Below, one piece after another: positions 19,050 through 28,804 of a DNA stretch of 64,000 bases. Both the position numbers and the translations under genes were made by a program. A model generated the notes under the pieces. The model saw only the letters and a program-made list of their open reading frames with translations, was not told where the DNA came from and did not search any database. The first letter of the stretch is position 1. Every line of letters starts with the position of its first letter. The stretch comes from Pseudomonas frederiksbergensis (GTDB taxonomy: Bacteria; Pseudomonadota; Gammaproteobacteria; Pseudomonadales; Pseudomonadaceae): the NCBI RefSeq assembly GCF_001874645.1, contig NZ_CP017886.1, positions 248,001-312,000 on the forward strand, read 5' to 3'.

Positions 19050-20660
19050 ATGAATCAGGACAATCTGATCGAAGTGCGCGACCTCTCTGTCGAGTTTGTG
19101 GTCGGTGAGCATGTGCAACGGGTGGTGGAAGGCGTCAGCTTCGACATCAAGCGCGGTGAAACCCTGGCACTGGTCGGCGAAAGCGGTTCGGGCAAATCGG
19201 TGACCGCGCACTCGATCCTGCGCCTGCTGCCCTACCCTTTGGCACGGCACCCCACCGGCACCATCAACTACTCCGGGCATGACCTGCTGTCGCTGAAAGA
19301 GAAAACCATCCGTCACATTCGCGGCAACCGGATTGCGATGATCTTTCAGGAGCCGATGACCTCGCTGAACCCGCTGCACTCGATCGAGAAACAGATCAAC
19401 GAGGTACTGGGTATCCACAAGGGCCTGACCGGCAAGGTCGCGACCAAACGCACTCTGGAACTGCTGGAGCTGGTGGGCATTCCCGAACCGCACAAACGAC
19501 TCAAGGCCCTGCCTCACGAACTGTCCGGTGGTCAGCGTCAGCGCGTGATGATCGCCATGGCCCTGGCCAATGAACCGGAACTGCTGATCGCCGACGAACC
19601 GACCACCGCACTGGACGTGACTGTTCAGCTGAAAATCCTTGAACTGCTCAAGGAGTTACAGGCCCGCTTGGGCATGGCCCTGCTGCTGATCAGCCACGAT
19701 TTGAACCTGGTCCAGAGAATCGCGCATCGCGTATGTGTCATGCAGCGCGGCTGCATCGTCGAACAGGCGTCGTGCGAAGCGCTGTTCCGTGCGCCGCAGC
19801 ATCCTTACACCCGGGAGCTGCTGGCAGCGGAGCCTCGCGGCAACCCGGCAACCAATGTCATCGGCCCGCCATTGCTGCAAGTCGAGGACCTGAAAGTCTG
19901 GTTCCCGATCAAAAAAGGCTTTTTGCGACATACCGTCGATTACGTCAAAGCGGTGGACGGAATCAACTTCAGCCTGCCTCAGGGACAGACCCTGGGCATC
20001 GTCGGCGAGAGTGGTTCGGGAAAGTCCACACTGGGCCTGGCGATTTTGCGGTTGATTGCCAGCAAAGGTGCGATCCGTTTTGAAGGCAAGCAGCTGGACT
20101 GCCTGTCGCAGCAACAGGTAAGGCCGCTACGGCGGGAAATGCAGGTGGTCTTTCAGGACCCTTTCGGCAGCCTGAGCCCACGGATGAGTGTGAGCGAGAT
20201 CGTCGGTGAAGGCCTGCGGATACACAAGATCGGTACGACGGCTGAACAGGAACAAGCGATTATCGCGGCACTCAAGGAAGTCGGTCTGGACCCGGAAACC
20301 CGGCACCGCTATCCCCATGAATTTTCCGGCGGGCAACGGCAGAGAATCGCCATTGCCCGGGCTTTAGTGCTAAAGCCGGCGTTGATTTTGCTGGACGAGC
20401 CGACCTCGGCCCTCGACCGCACCGTGCAACGCCAAGTGGTTGACCTGCTGCGCACACTGCAAAGCAAGTACAACCTGACGTATCTGTTTATCAGCCATGA
20501 CCTGGCTGTGGTTAAAGCGCTGAGCCACCAATTGATGGTGGTCAAGCATGGCCAAGTGGTCGAACAAGGTGATGCGCGAGATATCTTTGCCGCACCGCAA
20601 CATCCCTATACACAGCAGTTGCTGGAGGCCGCTTTCCTGGCACCAGCCACTGCGCAATAA
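19050..20660 (+). CDS. nppD: Peptide ABC transporter ATP-binding protein, duplicated NBD (YejF-like)
   Basis: Fused two-domain ATPase (536 aa). Each half has Walker A ([11 protein letters not shown] and [11 protein letters not shown]), signature ([12 protein letters not shown] and [12 protein letters not shown]) and Walker B (LLIADEPT and LILLDEPT), each followed by an SHDL switch His. One gene therefore supplies both nucleotide-binding domains of the transporter. It starts one base after the nppC stop and is the last gene of the operon; fabI follows after 19 bp. Confidence 0.93.
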   Translation: MNQDNLIEVRDLSVEFVVGEHVQRVVEGVSFDIKRGETLALVGESGSGKSVTAHSILRLLPYPLARHPTGTINYSGHDLLSLKEKTIRHIRGNRIAMIFQEPMTSLNPLHSIEKQINEVLGIHKGLTGKVATKRTLELLELVGIPEPHKRLKALPHELSGGQRQRVMIAMALANEPELLIADEPTTALDVTVQLKILELLKELQARLGMALLLISHDLNLVQRIAHRVCVMQRGCIVEQASCEALFRAPQHPYTRELLAAEPRGNPATNVIGPPLLQVEDLKVWFPIKKGFLRHTVDYVKAVDGINFSLPQGQTLGIVGESGSGKSTLGLAILRLIASKGAIRFEGKQLDCLSQQQVRPLRREMQVVFQDPFGSLSPRMSVSEIVGEGLRIHKIGTTAEQEQAIIAALKEVGLDPETRHRYPHEFSGGQRQRIAIARALVLKPALILLDEPTSALDRTVQRQVVDLLRTLQSKYNLTYLFISHDLAVVKALSHQLMVVKHGQVVEQGDARDIFAAPQHPYTQQLLEAAFLAPATAQ

Positions 20661-20679
20661 CCTGAAAGAGGAGCAACAC

Positions 20680-21474
20680 ATGGGTTTTCTCGCCGGTAAG
20701 CGCGTACTGATCGTCGGTGTCGCCAGCAAGCTGTCCATCGCATCCGGTATCGCTGCCGCCATGCATCGCGAGGGCGCTGAGCTTGCCTTCACTTATCAGA
20801 ACGACAAACTCAAAGGGCGTGTCGAAGAGTTCGCACAAGGCTGGGGTTCGAGCCCTGAGTTGTGCTTCCCGTGCGACGTGGCCAGCGATGAAGAAATCGC
20901 CAAGGTCTTCGAAGAACTGAGCAAGAAGTGGGACGGCCTGGACTGCATCGTGCACTCCGTTGGCTTCGCCCCGGGCGACCAACTGGACGGCGACTTCACC
21001 GAAGCCACCACCCGTGACGGTTTCCGCATCGCTCACGACATCAGCGCCTACAGCTTCGTAGCCCTGGCCAAAGCCGGCCGCGACATGATGAAGGGCCGCA
21101 ACGGCAGCCTGCTGACCCTGTCTTACCTGGGCGCCGAGCGCACCATGCCGAACTACAACGTCATGGGCATGGCCAAGGCTTCCCTGGAAGCGGGCGTACG
21201 TTACCTGGCCGGCTCCCTGGGCCCGGAAGGCACCCGCGTCAACGCGGTATCGGCTGGCCCGATCCGTACCCTGGCCGCTTCCGGCATCAAGAACTTCCGT
21301 AAAATGCTGGCCGCCAACGAAGCGCAAACGCCGCTGCGTCGCAACGTCACCATCGACGAAGTCGGCAACGCTGGCGCCTTCCTGTGCTCGGACCTGGCGT
21401 CCGGTATCAGCGGCGAAATCATGTACGTGGACGGCGGCTTCAACACCACCGCCATGGGCAATATCGAAGAGTAA
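20680..21474 (+). CDS. fabI: Enoyl-[acyl-carrier-protein] reductase (NADH)
   Basis: Reduces trans-2-enoyl-ACP in the last step of fatty-acid elongation (264 aa). Typical features are [13 protein letters not shown] (dinucleotide-binding), [10 protein letters not shown], and catalytic Tyr and Lys in YNVMGMAK (Y-x6-K), with the second Tyr in [13 protein letters not shown]. FabI is the classic triclosan target. A second, FabV-type reductase lies 7 kb away. GAGGAG precedes the ATG, and a strong terminator follows. Confidence 0.96.
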   Translation: MGFLAGKRVLIVGVASKLSIASGIAAAMHREGAELAFTYQNDKLKGRVEEFAQGWGSSPELCFPCDVASDEEIAKVFEELSKKWDGLDCIVHSVGFAPGDQLDGDFTEATTRDGFRIAHDISAYSFVALAKAGRDMMKGRNGSLLTLSYLGAERTMPNYNVMGMAKASLEAGVRYLAGSLGPEGTRVNAVSAGPIRTLAASGIKNFRKMLAANEAQTPLRRNVTIDEVGNAGAFLCSDLASGISGEIMYVDGGFNTTAMGNIEE

Positions 21475-21492
21475 TCTTCGCGCGTTAACAAG

Positions 21493-21517
21493 AAACCCGC
21501 CGATTGGCGGGTTTTTT
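21493..21517 (+). terminator. Rho-independent terminator of fabI
   Basis: AAACCCGCC-GATT-GGCGGGTTT stem-loop running into six T residues, 18 bases past the fabI stop. Confidence 0.93.
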
Positions 21518-21533
21518 ATGGATGTAAGATCAA

Positions 21534-21598
21534 GAGATCGCAGGCTGCGCCAGCTCCTACGGGGTATTTGTGTACGCCCGTAGGAGCCTGCGATCTTT
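21534..21598. repeat. Asymmetric REP-type element
   Basis: The left arm (21534-21560) is full length. The right arm (21580-21598) lacks the internal CTGCCGCAG part and abuts the stop codon of the convergent LysR gene. Confidence 0.7.
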
Positions 21599-22452
21599 TA
21601 GACCAGGCACTGCGCAAACAATTGCTGGATCGGTTGTGTGCGCTGGCTGTAACGCTGCAGCAGCACAATTTCCCGATAGAACGTCAACTCGCCCAACCCT
21701 ATGACCCTGACCTTCGCGCCATAGTCCAGCCAGAGCCCCGCCTGGGGAATCAACGCCACACCCAGCCCGCACTCGACCATTTTCACAATCGCCTCCAGCT
21801 CATCCAACTCCAGCGCGACTTTTACCTCAATCTGCTGCTCGCGCAGAAAGCGTGTCACCAGACGGCCACCGAACGAGTTGCGGTCATAACGCACATGTGG
21901 ATGCGTGCTGAGCACCTGCAAAGGATCCTCACCTTCGAGGTCCGGCGGCACGATCAACACAAAAGGCTCCTGCCGAATCACTTGAGCAGACAGTTCCTTG
22001 GGCAACTCAAAGGGTGGCTTGATCAGGATCGCCAGATCGAGCTCGCCAGCGTCGACCTGACTCAACAGGTTGAGTGACACGCCAGGCACCAGTTTCGGCT
22101 CGAGCAACGGCGCCTGCTGGCGCAATCGCAGCAGTGCCTGGGGCAGCAAACCGGTCTGGGCCGTCGCCACAGCCCCGACTCTCAATTCGCCGCGAAACTC
22201 ACTGACATCGTCACTGACGGCCATGCGCTGAAAGGTTTCGAGGATTTCCCGGGCCATCGGCAACGCCCGCTGCCCCGCTGCGTTGAGGATCGCCTGACGC
22301 CCGGTGCGGTCAAACAGTCGAATACCCAGCGCCTGCTCCAGGTTGCGCATTTGTGCGCTGACGGCCGATTGCGTGAGGCCAATGTGCATACCGGCAGCGG
22401 CAAACGTGCCATAGCGAGTCACTGCGATGAAGGTTTTCAGTTCACGCAGCAT
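21598..22452 (-). CDS. LysR-family transcriptional regulator
   Basis: 284 aa. N-terminal winged HTH: MLRELKTFIAVTRYGTF, then AGMHIGLTQSAVSAQMRNLE. The effector-binding domain contains LRVGAVATAQTGLLP. The ATG at 22450-22452 has GAGG five bases upstream. A GTG two codons earlier is open. It is divergent from the VOC gene 22568-22993 across 115 bp that is AT-rich, so that gene is a likely target, though no operator can be assigned. Confidence 0.88.
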   Translation of the reverse strand: MLRELKTFIAVTRYGTFAAAGMHIGLTQSAVSAQMRNLEQALGIRLFDRTGRQAILNAAGQRALPMAREILETFQRMAVSDDVSEFRGELRVGAVATAQTGLLPQALLRLRQQAPLLEPKLVPGVSLNLLSQVDAGELDLAILIKPPFELPKELSAQVIRQEPFVLIVPPDLEGEDPLQVLSTHPHVRYDRNSFGGRLVTRFLREQQIEVKVALELDELEAIVKMVECGLGVALIPQAGLWLDYGAKVRVIGLGELTFYREIVLLQRYSQRTQPIQQLFAQCLV

Positions 22453-22567
22453 GAGCACCTCAATCGATCGATTTTATTTGAGCTGGAGGCAAAAATTATC
22501 GTCATTTAATCAAAAATAACAAGGCTAGAATCAGTCTCAACTTCCCCGTTGTCGAGGCTTGATCATC

Positions 22568-22993
22568 ATGCGTCTATCCCCTTTCCATCTGGCCATCCCG
22601 GTGTATGACCTTACCGCCGCGCGGCTTTTCTATGGCCAGGTGTTCGGCCTTGAGGAAGGCCGCTCAAGCGAGCATTGGGTGGACTTCAATTTTTTTGGCC
22701 ACCAATTGGTCATCCACGAACACCCGAAAACCGCCACCCAGGAATCCGCCCACACCAATGCCGTGGACGGTCACGACGTGCCGGTTCCACATTTCGGCGT
22801 GGTGCTGTCGATGGATGAATGGGAGTCCCTGGCCGAACGGCTCACGTCCCTGGGCACGCGTTTCGTGATCGAGCCCGGTATTCGCTTCAAAGGTCTGGTG
22901 GGCGAACAGGCGACGATGTTTTTGTTCGACCCGTGCGGCAACGCACTGGAGTTCAAGGCGTTCAAAGACATCGACCAGTTGTTCGCCAGGTAG
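22568..22993 (+). CDS. VOC-superfamily (glyoxalase/dioxygenase fold) protein
   Basis: 141 aa. Paired beta-alpha-beta-beta-beta modules of the VOC fold: [18 protein letters not shown] with the putative metal His near residue 7, the middle [29 protein letters not shown], and the terminal Glu in [10 protein letters not shown]. The substrate is unknown. The ATG at 22568 is chosen over the TTG three codons earlier. It is divergent from a LysR gene. Confidence 0.82.
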   Translation: MRLSPFHLAIPVYDLTAARLFYGQVFGLEEGRSSEHWVDFNFFGHQLVIHEHPKTATQESAHTNAVDGHDVPVPHFGVVLSMDEWESLAERLTSLGTRFVIEPGIRFKGLVGEQATMFLFDPCGNALEFKAFKDIDQLFAR

Positions 22994-23013
22994 CCTATAG
23001 GCGCCGCCTCATC

Positions 23014-25182
23014 TCACACCCCCGCCAGTTGCAAGGGCAGTTCGCGCAACCGTTGCCCGGTCAGGGCAAACACCGCGTTGGCCACCGCCGGAGCCGTCGG
23101 TGGCACCCCGGTCTCGCCGATGCCGCCCGGTTTTTCAGTGCTGGGGACGATGTGCACCTCGACCTCCGGCATTTCATTCAGGCGCAGCACCTGAAAGTCA
23201 TGGTAATTGGACTGCACCACTTGCCCGTCCTTGAAGGTCAGCTTGCTGTGCAAGGTGAACCCCAGGCCAAAGGTGATGCCCGATTCCATCTGCGCGGCGA
23301 TGCTCGCCGGGTTCACCACAATGCCGCAATCGACCGCGCAGACCACACGGTGCACGCGGATCTTCAGGTTGTCCTGGGACACCTCGGCCACCTGCGCGAC
23401 GTAACTGCCAAAAGACTCATGCACCGCCACGCCCAACGCGTGCCCCGCAGGCAACGGCGCCTTCCAGTTGGCCTTCTCCACCGCAAGGTTCAGCACCCCC
23501 AGATGTCGCGGATACTCCTTGAGCAAGGTCCGTCGGTATTCCACCGGATCCTTGCCGGCCGCCGTGGCCAGTTCATCAACCAAAGACTCGACGACAAACG
23601 CCGTGTGAGTGTGCCCCACCGAACGCATCCACAGCACGCTGATGCCGGTTTTCGGCGAATGCAGATCGACCAGATGGTTGGCCAGCCCCTTGATGTACGG
23701 ACTGTCGGCCACGCCTTCGACCGAGGTGGCATCGACGCCATTCTTGACCATCGTCGCTTCGAATGAAGTGCCGGCCATGATCGATTGACCGACCAGTACG
23801 TGCTGCCAGGCCTGGGGCATGCCTTTGGCGTCCAGACCAATGCGCGCGTGATGGAGAAACGCCGAGCGGTAGTAACCCCCGCGTATGTCGTCCTCCCGCG
23901 ACCAGACAGTTTTCACTGGGCCGCCAGCGGCCTTGGCGACTTGCACCGCTTCACTGACAAAGTCCGAGGTCGGATTGGCTCGACGACCAAAACCGCCACC
24001 GAGGAATTCGGTATGAATCTCGACCTGCTCGGGTTTGAGCCCGGTGATTTTCGCCGCGACCATTTGGTCCAGCGTCTGGAATTGGGTGCCGGTCCAGATC
24101 TCGCATTTGTCCGGGGTGATCTTTACCGTGCAGTTAAGCGGCTCCATCGGTGCGTGGGCCAGGTAGGGAACACTGTACTCAACATCAATGGTCTTCACCG
24201 CCGTGCTCAACGCGGCACTGATATCCCCCGCCTGGCTGGCCGGGGTACCGGGGATCGCGGCAAGTTTGCGGAAGTTTTGCAGCAAGGCGTCGCTGTCCAG
24301 ATCAGCGTTGGGCCCCAGGTCCCAGTCGACTTTCAGCGCATCGCGGCCGAGCTTCGCGGCCCAATAATGATCGGCCACCACCGCGACACCCGTCGGCACC
24401 TGCACGACTTTATGCACGCCCGGCAGCGCCAGTGCCGCCGCGCCGTCGAATGATTTGACGCTGCCACCAAACACCGGCGAGCGCGCGACCATCGCCGTCA
24501 ACAACCCATCGAACTGCACATCCATACCAAATTTCGCCTGGCCGGTGATTTTTTCCGGGGTATCCAGGCGCTTGGTCGGTTTGCCGATGATCTTCCAGTC
24601 CTTGGCCTCCTTGAGCTTGATCGACGCCGGATCCGGCACTGGCAGTTGGCCGGCGTCATTGGCCAACTCACCGTAAGTCGCCCGCTGATCACCGGCGATT
24701 ACCACGCCCGGCTCGGTTCGTACTGTCGAGGGTGCAACGTTGAACCGCTTGGCGGCGGCCTCGATCAACATCAAGCGTGCGGCTGCGCCGGCCTGCCGGT
24801 AGCGGTCGAATTCCATCCAGGTCGAGGTCGAGCCGCCGGTGATCTGCATGCCACCGAAAGCCGGTAGACCATAATCAGCCGCCGATGCTGGTGCATGCTC
24901 GACGCGAATTTTCGTCCAGTCGGCATCCAGCTCTTCGGCAATCAACATGGTCAGGCCGGTCCAGATCCCCTGCCCCATCTCGGAGTGCCCCAACAACACC
25001 GTCACGCTGCCATCGGGGGCGATGCGCAAAAAGGCGTTGGGGGCGAACACTGCATCCAGTGTCGACGCCGCCTGCGCAAAACGATTGGCCCCCGGAATGA
25101 CAAACGCCACCACCAGGCCCGCACCGAGTACAGCACTGCCTTTCAGAAACTGCCGACGTGAAGTATCGATCACTGCGCTCAT
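23014..25182 (-). CDS. Xanthine-dehydrogenase-family molybdopterin-binding subunit (isoquinoline 1-oxidoreductase beta-like)
   Basis: Large molybdenum hydroxylase subunit (about 722 aa). The N terminus has a twin-arginine-type leader (RRQFLKGSAVLGAG), so export is likely. Conserved blocks are GHSEMGQGIWTGL, FLGGGFGRRA, and the C-terminal GGIGETGVPPTAPAVANAV with the Glu expected at the Mo site. The start at 25180-25182 has GGAGG seven bases upstream. An ATG two codons earlier overlaps the small-subunit stop. No FAD subunit is present, as in IorAB-type enzymes, which pass electrons to cytochromes. Substrate not determinable. Confidence 0.88.
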   Translation of the reverse strand: MSAVIDTSRRQFLKGSAVLGAGLVVAFVIPGANRFAQAASTLDAVFAPNAFLRIAPDGSVTVLLGHSEMGQGIWTGLTMLIAEELDADWTKIRVEHAPASAADYGLPAFGGMQITGGSTSTWMEFDRYRQAGAAARLMLIEAAAKRFNVAPSTVRTEPGVVIAGDQRATYGELANDAGQLPVPDPASIKLKEAKDWKIIGKPTKRLDTPEKITGQAKFGMDVQFDGLLTAMVARSPVFGGSVKSFDGAAALALPGVHKVVQVPTGVAVVADHYWAAKLGRDALKVDWDLGPNADLDSDALLQNFRKLAAIPGTPASQAGDISAALSTAVKTIDVEYSVPYLAHAPMEPLNCTVKITPDKCEIWTGTQFQTLDQMVAAKITGLKPEQVEIHTEFLGGGFGRRANPTSDFVSEAVQVAKAAGGPVKTVWSREDDIRGGYYRSAFLHHARIGLDAKGMPQAWQHVLVGQSIMAGTSFEATMVKNGVDATSVEGVADSPYIKGLANHLVDLHSPKTGISVLWMRSVGHTHTAFVVESLVDELATAAGKDPVEYRRTLLKEYPRHLGVLNLAVEKANWKAPLPAGHALGVAVHESFGSYVAQVAEVSQDNLKIRVHRVVCAVDCGIVVNPASIAAQMESGITFGLGFTLHSKLTFKDGQVVQSNYHDFQVLRLNEMPEVEVHIVPSTEKPGGIGETGVPPTAPAVANAVFALTGQRLRELPLQLAGV

Positions 25183-25184
25183 GG

Positions 25185-25646
25185 TCATGCCTCCCCGATT
25201 TGCGCAGCACGTTTGACCGCCGCACGAATCCGCGGATAGGTTCCGCACCGACAGATATTGCCCGACAGCGCCTGATCGATGTCGCTGTCACTCGGTGACG
25301 GGATTTTCGCCAACAAAGCTGCCGCTGACATGATCTGGCCTGACTGACAGTAACCGCATTGCACCACGTCGATCTCGGCCCAGGCACGTTGCACCGGGTG
25401 CGAACCGTCGCTCGACAGGCCTTCGATGGTGAGGATTTTTTGCCCGTTGGCGACAGCCGCCGCCGGGGTGATGCAGGAGCGCAACGGCGCGCCGTCGACA
25501 TGCACCGTGCAGGCGCCGCACTGGGCCATGCCGCAACCGAACTTGGTACCGGTCAGGTGCGCGACATCGCGCAATACCCACAACAGCGGCATGTCGCCGG
25601 GCACTTCCAGGGATTGGTCTTTGCCATTGATATTGAACGTCAGCAC
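25185..25646 (-). CDS. [2Fe-2S] subunit of molybdenum hydroxylase (IorA-like)
   Basis: Small electron-transfer subunit (153 aa) with two [2Fe-2S] centres: plant-type [15 protein letters not shown] plus C in SCITPA, and the C-terminal helical domain CGYCQSGQ...NICRCGTY. It is directly upstream of and coupled to the large subunit, forming a two-subunit aldehyde or N-heterocycle oxidoreductase. Confidence 0.92.
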   Translation of the reverse strand: MLTFNINGKDQSLEVPGDMPLLWVLRDVAHLTGTKFGCGMAQCGACTVHVDGAPLRSCITPAAAVANGQKILTIEGLSSDGSHPVQRAWAEIDVVQCGYCQSGQIMSAAALLAKIPSPSDSDIDQALSGNICRCGTYPRIRAAVKRAAQIGEA

Positions 25647-25786
25647 GGCGGTCTCCTCAGCAACTCACGGTGTCCTTTCACGGCGTCACTGCGGCAACGA
25701 GTGCCTACGCGCGCCTCGGTTTATCCATTGAGCTAAGCGCAATTTTCCCGAGACCTTGATTGGCGCGACCACCGGTCACAAAAAAA

Positions 25787-25897
25787 ATGATGACCGACAA
25801 AGACTCGAGCAAGTCTCAGCGTGCCATGCAGGCCATGTTGCAGATGAAAAAAATCGACATCGCCACGCTTGAGCGAGCCTTTAACGACGAGAGCTAA
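25787..25897 (+). pseudogene. C-terminal remnant of a PhnB-like VOC protein
   Basis: A 36-codon open frame encodes SQRAMQAMLQMKKIDIATLE, which closely resembles the C-terminal tail of PhnB/3-demethylubiquinone-methyltransferase-like VOC proteins. The upstream bases in the same frame do not continue the family, so the rest of the gene appears lost. Confidence 0.6.
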
Positions 25898-25933
25898 TAC
25901 ACTCCCCACTGGACTGCCAAAGGACGCTCGCAG

Positions 25934-26767
25934 ATGAAACATGCCATTGCCAAAGATGCTGACAAAGCCCCACGCTTCTGGCGCGATAACGCACTGCCCT
26001 TCATCGAAGCGCGCTCCATCGCCGACGGCCGCGAAGTCTGCTACGCCCGACATTCTCACGAGCACTTTTCCATCGGCGCGATCACCGCCGGGCGCAGCAC
26101 CTATATCCATGAGCAAGCCGCGTTTGAAGTCGGCACCGGCACCGTGGTGCTGATGAATCCCGGCGATGTCCACGCCTGTAACCCGATCGACGATCAGCCG
26201 TGGTCTTATCGCATGCTGTATGTCGATACGCCGTGGCTGACCCACCTTCAGCATCAACTGGGGTTCAGCAAAGAGCTGGACTTCCGGCGCTTCTCCACCA
26301 CCCACTGCGACCATGCCGAGCTGTTTAGCGAGCTCAATCGGCTGTATGACATACTGCTCGACGAACAGCTGGAAACGCTGCAAAAACACAGCGCCGCCAT
26401 AGCGTTTTTTACTGACGTGCAGCTAAAGCTCAATCCGGCCGAACTGACCGTTCGCGAGCCCAACCTGAAGCTGGAACGAGCGGCCGATTACATCCGCGAC
26501 AACTGCACCCAGTCGCTGAAACTCGAAGACATCTGCGACGCGGCAGAGCTGTCGGCGTCGTACCTGATCCGCGCTTTCAAGCAGCATTACGGCATGACGC
26601 CCCATGCGTTTCTGGTCAACCGCCGCATCCAGTTCGCTCGTAGCCAACTACGCCGGGGCAAGCTGATTGCCGACGTGGCACTGGAAGCCGGGTTCTCCGA
26701 TCAGGCGCATTTTCAGCGAGCGTTCAAACAGCATCTGGCAGCGACGCCGGGGCAGTATCGCGGCTGA
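25934..26767 (+). CDS. AraC-family transcriptional regulator
   Basis: 277 aa. The N-terminal AraC-type cupin contains RHSHEHFSIGAITAG and MNPGDVHACNP. The C-terminal double HTH is EDICDAAELSASYLIRAFKQ and VALEAGFSDQAHFQRAFKQH. It is convergent with the LysE-family gene 11 bp downstream. AraC-LysE pairs with amino acids as inducers are common, so regulation of that exporter is plausible but not proven. Confidence 0.88.
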   Translation: MKHAIAKDADKAPRFWRDNALPFIEARSIADGREVCYARHSHEHFSIGAITAGRSTYIHEQAAFEVGTGTVVLMNPGDVHACNPIDDQPWSYRMLYVDTPWLTHLQHQLGFSKELDFRRFSTTHCDHAELFSELNRLYDILLDEQLETLQKHSAAIAFFTDVQLKLNPAELTVREPNLKLERAADYIRDNCTQSLKLEDICDAAELSASYLIRAFKQHYGMTPHAFLVNRRIQFARSQLRRGKLIADVALEAGFSDQAHFQRAFKQHLAATPGQYRG

Positions 26768-26777
26768 TGTCTGACAC

Positions 26778-27365
26778 TCAGGTCAACAGCAAGTAACCCG
26801 CGCTGACCGCCAGCAATGACGCCATCAACCGATTGAACAAGCGCATACCGCCGGCATTGCTCAGGTACTGCCGCAGAAAGGTCCCGGCATAGGCCCAGCA
26901 CGCCACCGAAAGGTAGCAGACCACCAGGTACACCGCCGCAAACTGCCAGACCAGTTGCGCCTCGCCGTCGGCAACAAAAGCCCCCATCCCAGCGACACAG
27001 GCCAGCCAGGCTTTAGGGTTGAGCCACTGCATCAGCGCGCCGTAGAACATTGTCGGCGCTTGCCCTGAATCACCCGCGCTGAGCCGACCATCGTCAGTAG
27101 CGAGTTTCCAGGCCATGAACAGCAAAAACGCCACCCCGAACAACTGCACCACCCGCGTCAGTGATGGCCACAGCTGCAGCAACTCATGCAGCCCCAACCC
27201 CATCAACACCAGCAGCAAAACAAACCCCAGCGTCGCACCCGCCACATGCCGTTGACTGGCACGAAAGCCGTACTGCGCGCCCGAGCTCAACGCAACGATG
27301 TTCACCGGCCCTGGGGTGATCGACGACGCCAACGCAAATGCGGCCATGGAAATGAGCAGACTCAT
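26778..27365 (-). CDS. LysE-family amino acid exporter
   Basis: Six-helix inner-membrane exporter (195 aa). The family signature ITPGPVNIVALSSGAQYGFR is near the N terminus and LNPKAWLACVAGMGAF (the NPK motif) in the second half. Length is normal. It is convergent with the AraC gene. The 274 bases upstream (27366-27639) hold no recognisable gene or site. Confidence 0.88.
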   Translation of the reverse strand: MSLLISMAAFALASSITPGPVNIVALSSGAQYGFRASQRHVAGATLGFVLLLVLMGLGLHELLQLWPSLTRVVQLFGVAFLLFMAWKLATDDGRLSAGDSGQAPTMFYGALMQWLNPKAWLACVAGMGAFVADGEAQLVWQFAAVYLVVCYLSVACWAYAGTFLRQYLSNAGGMRLFNRLMASLLAVSAGYLLLT

Positions 27366-27639
27366 TGCACACCTTCTTCAATAACTTCGGGACATTCCGG
27401 CGCTCAAAGTAGGAGAACGCTGACAGGCCTGTATTGAAGAAAAACACCCCGTGCAGCCCTCGACATTTCAGATCGAACGCGTCGGTCACACAGGTGTCAT
27501 TAATAGTAATGGGATCGCGGCCTCTGACCCTCCTCACACCGCTGAATGGGCAGCGAGTCCAGACAGTGCAGAGTCACCCATATGGATATAGCAAGTGACC
27601 CTCGCGCTACGCCGAAATCATTGCGAAGGAGATCCATCG

Positions 27640-27924
27640 ATGGTGACTCACTATAAGACTGCCGGGCATCTGGCCTGCGGCCGCCATGGCAGCAATCTCA
27701 CGTCTACGACTGAGTTTGCCCGCGTCAAATGCCGTAGCTGCCGTAATACCGACGCGTTCAAGGACGCCCGAAAAGACGCTCGCAACGCTGCACGCCGAGC
27801 GGCGCGCAGAGCCAAAGTCGCACATGCCTCGATTGACTGGCGCACGTCCTGGATCAAAAGACTCAGCGACATGCCGGGCCAGCAACGGCTCCCACGGGGA
27901 TTCAGTGGTCAGCCCTACGTTTAG
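27640..27924 (+). CDS. Small basic conserved hypothetical protein
   Basis: 94 aa with GAAGGAG before the ATG. C13, H16, C31 and C34 (LACGRHG, then VKCRSCRN) could bind one zinc ion, like a small zinc ribbon. The centre is an Ala/Arg-rich helix (DARNAARRAARRAK). I do not recognise a named family. Nucleic-acid binding is a guess from charge only. Confidence 0.55.
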   Translation: MVTHYKTAGHLACGRHGSNLTSTTEFARVKCRSCRNTDAFKDARKDARNAARRAARRAKVAHASIDWRTSWIKRLSDMPGQQRLPRGFSGQPYV

Positions 27925-27993
27925 GGTTGTGAACACAACGCCAAAGGAACGCCGATGGTTACCATCGGCGTATCCGGTTTGCGAATGGCCGAA

Positions 27994-28194
27994 TCAGTCG
28001 TGCTGCATCAGCCCTGAACTGTATTGATTAAAGCTGTTGCCGATCGGGCTACCACCAAAGCTCATCTTGTTGGCGCCCTGACCGTTAAACTGATGGCAGT
28101 CTTCTGAAAAACAGCTGCTGGTTGTCATGCCAGAGCACGCGCTCAACAACAACGTGCCAGCAATCAAGAAAGCTTTGACGAGGTTCAACTTCAT
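27994..28194 (-). CDS. Small lipoprotein
   Basis: 66 aa with a classic signal peptide and lipobox (LIAGTLLLSAC). The mature part is about 47 residues, with two further Cys (SCFSEDC). It is probably outer-membrane anchored. Function unknown. The 194 bases upstream (28195-28388) show no gene. Confidence 0.72.
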   Translation of the reverse strand: MKLNLVKAFLIAGTLLLSACSGMTTSSCFSEDCHQFNGQGANKMSFGGSPIGNSFNQYSSGLMQHD

Positions 28195-28388
28195 TTTTCA
28201 GTTCCCCTTGGCTGGAAACGAGGTGATGCACGATCCGAGTTAACCATCCTACGCCGACAGACCATCTGAAACATAATGAAACATTACCCTCGGACAGCAG
28301 GGGTTCAGCTTCTGAAGAAGCGCCATCCATTGACAACCCGCCCCCAGCTGCGTAAATCGGTGCTCTCTCCTGACTTCAAGAACTCGCC

Positions 28389-28718
28389 ATGGATATAGCA
28401 GCTATCCCGTTCGGCACAACCGACTGGTCAATCATCGAACCCACCGTCCACGCCGGTGAACGCGGCAGCGCCTATTGGCGCACCCGCCAGTTCGGCGCAA
28501 TTCGCGTCCGAATGGTTGAATACACCGCCGATTACCTGGCAGACCACTGGTGCTCGAAGGGTCACATCCTGCTGTGCCTTGAAGGCGAACTGCACACCGA
28601 GCTCGAGGATGGCCGCCAGTTCGTGCTCAAACCCGGCATGAGCTATCAGGTGGCTGATAATGCTGAGCCTCACAGGTCGTCGACCGTGACGGGGGCGAAG
28701 CTGTTTGTGGTTGATTGA
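28389..28718 (+). CDS. DHCW-motif cupin-fold protein
   Basis: 109 aa small cupin. The family-defining motif is present as ADHWCSKGH, followed by LCLEGELHTELEDG and MSYQVADNAEPH. Function unknown. Convergent with fabV, sharing a terminator. Confidence 0.85.
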   Translation: MDIAAIPFGTTDWSIIEPTVHAGERGSAYWRTRQFGAIRVRMVEYTADYLADHWCSKGHILLCLEGELHTELEDGRQFVLKPGMSYQVADNAEPHRSSTVTGAKLFVVD

Positions 28719-28746
28719 CCTCGCCTCGCTCGGCTGAATGCAAAAA

Positions 28747-28783
28747 GGGGCGGACTTATTTGCCACGCAAATAAATCCGCCCC
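28747..28783. terminator. Bidirectional terminator between cupin gene and fabV
   Basis: A 16-bp stem (one mismatch) GGGGCGGA...TTATTTG around CCACG. It is preceded by a run of A and followed by ATTTT, so it can end transcription from both sides. Confidence 0.85.
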
Positions 28784-28804
28784 CATTTTCGCTACTGCTG
28801 CGAC

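Noticed and set aside
25690..25735. tRNA-like stretch on the minus strand (GCTTAGCTCAATGGATAAAC)
   Set aside because: It recalls a D-arm, but no matching acceptor stem, anticodon arm or T-arm follows within 75 bases.
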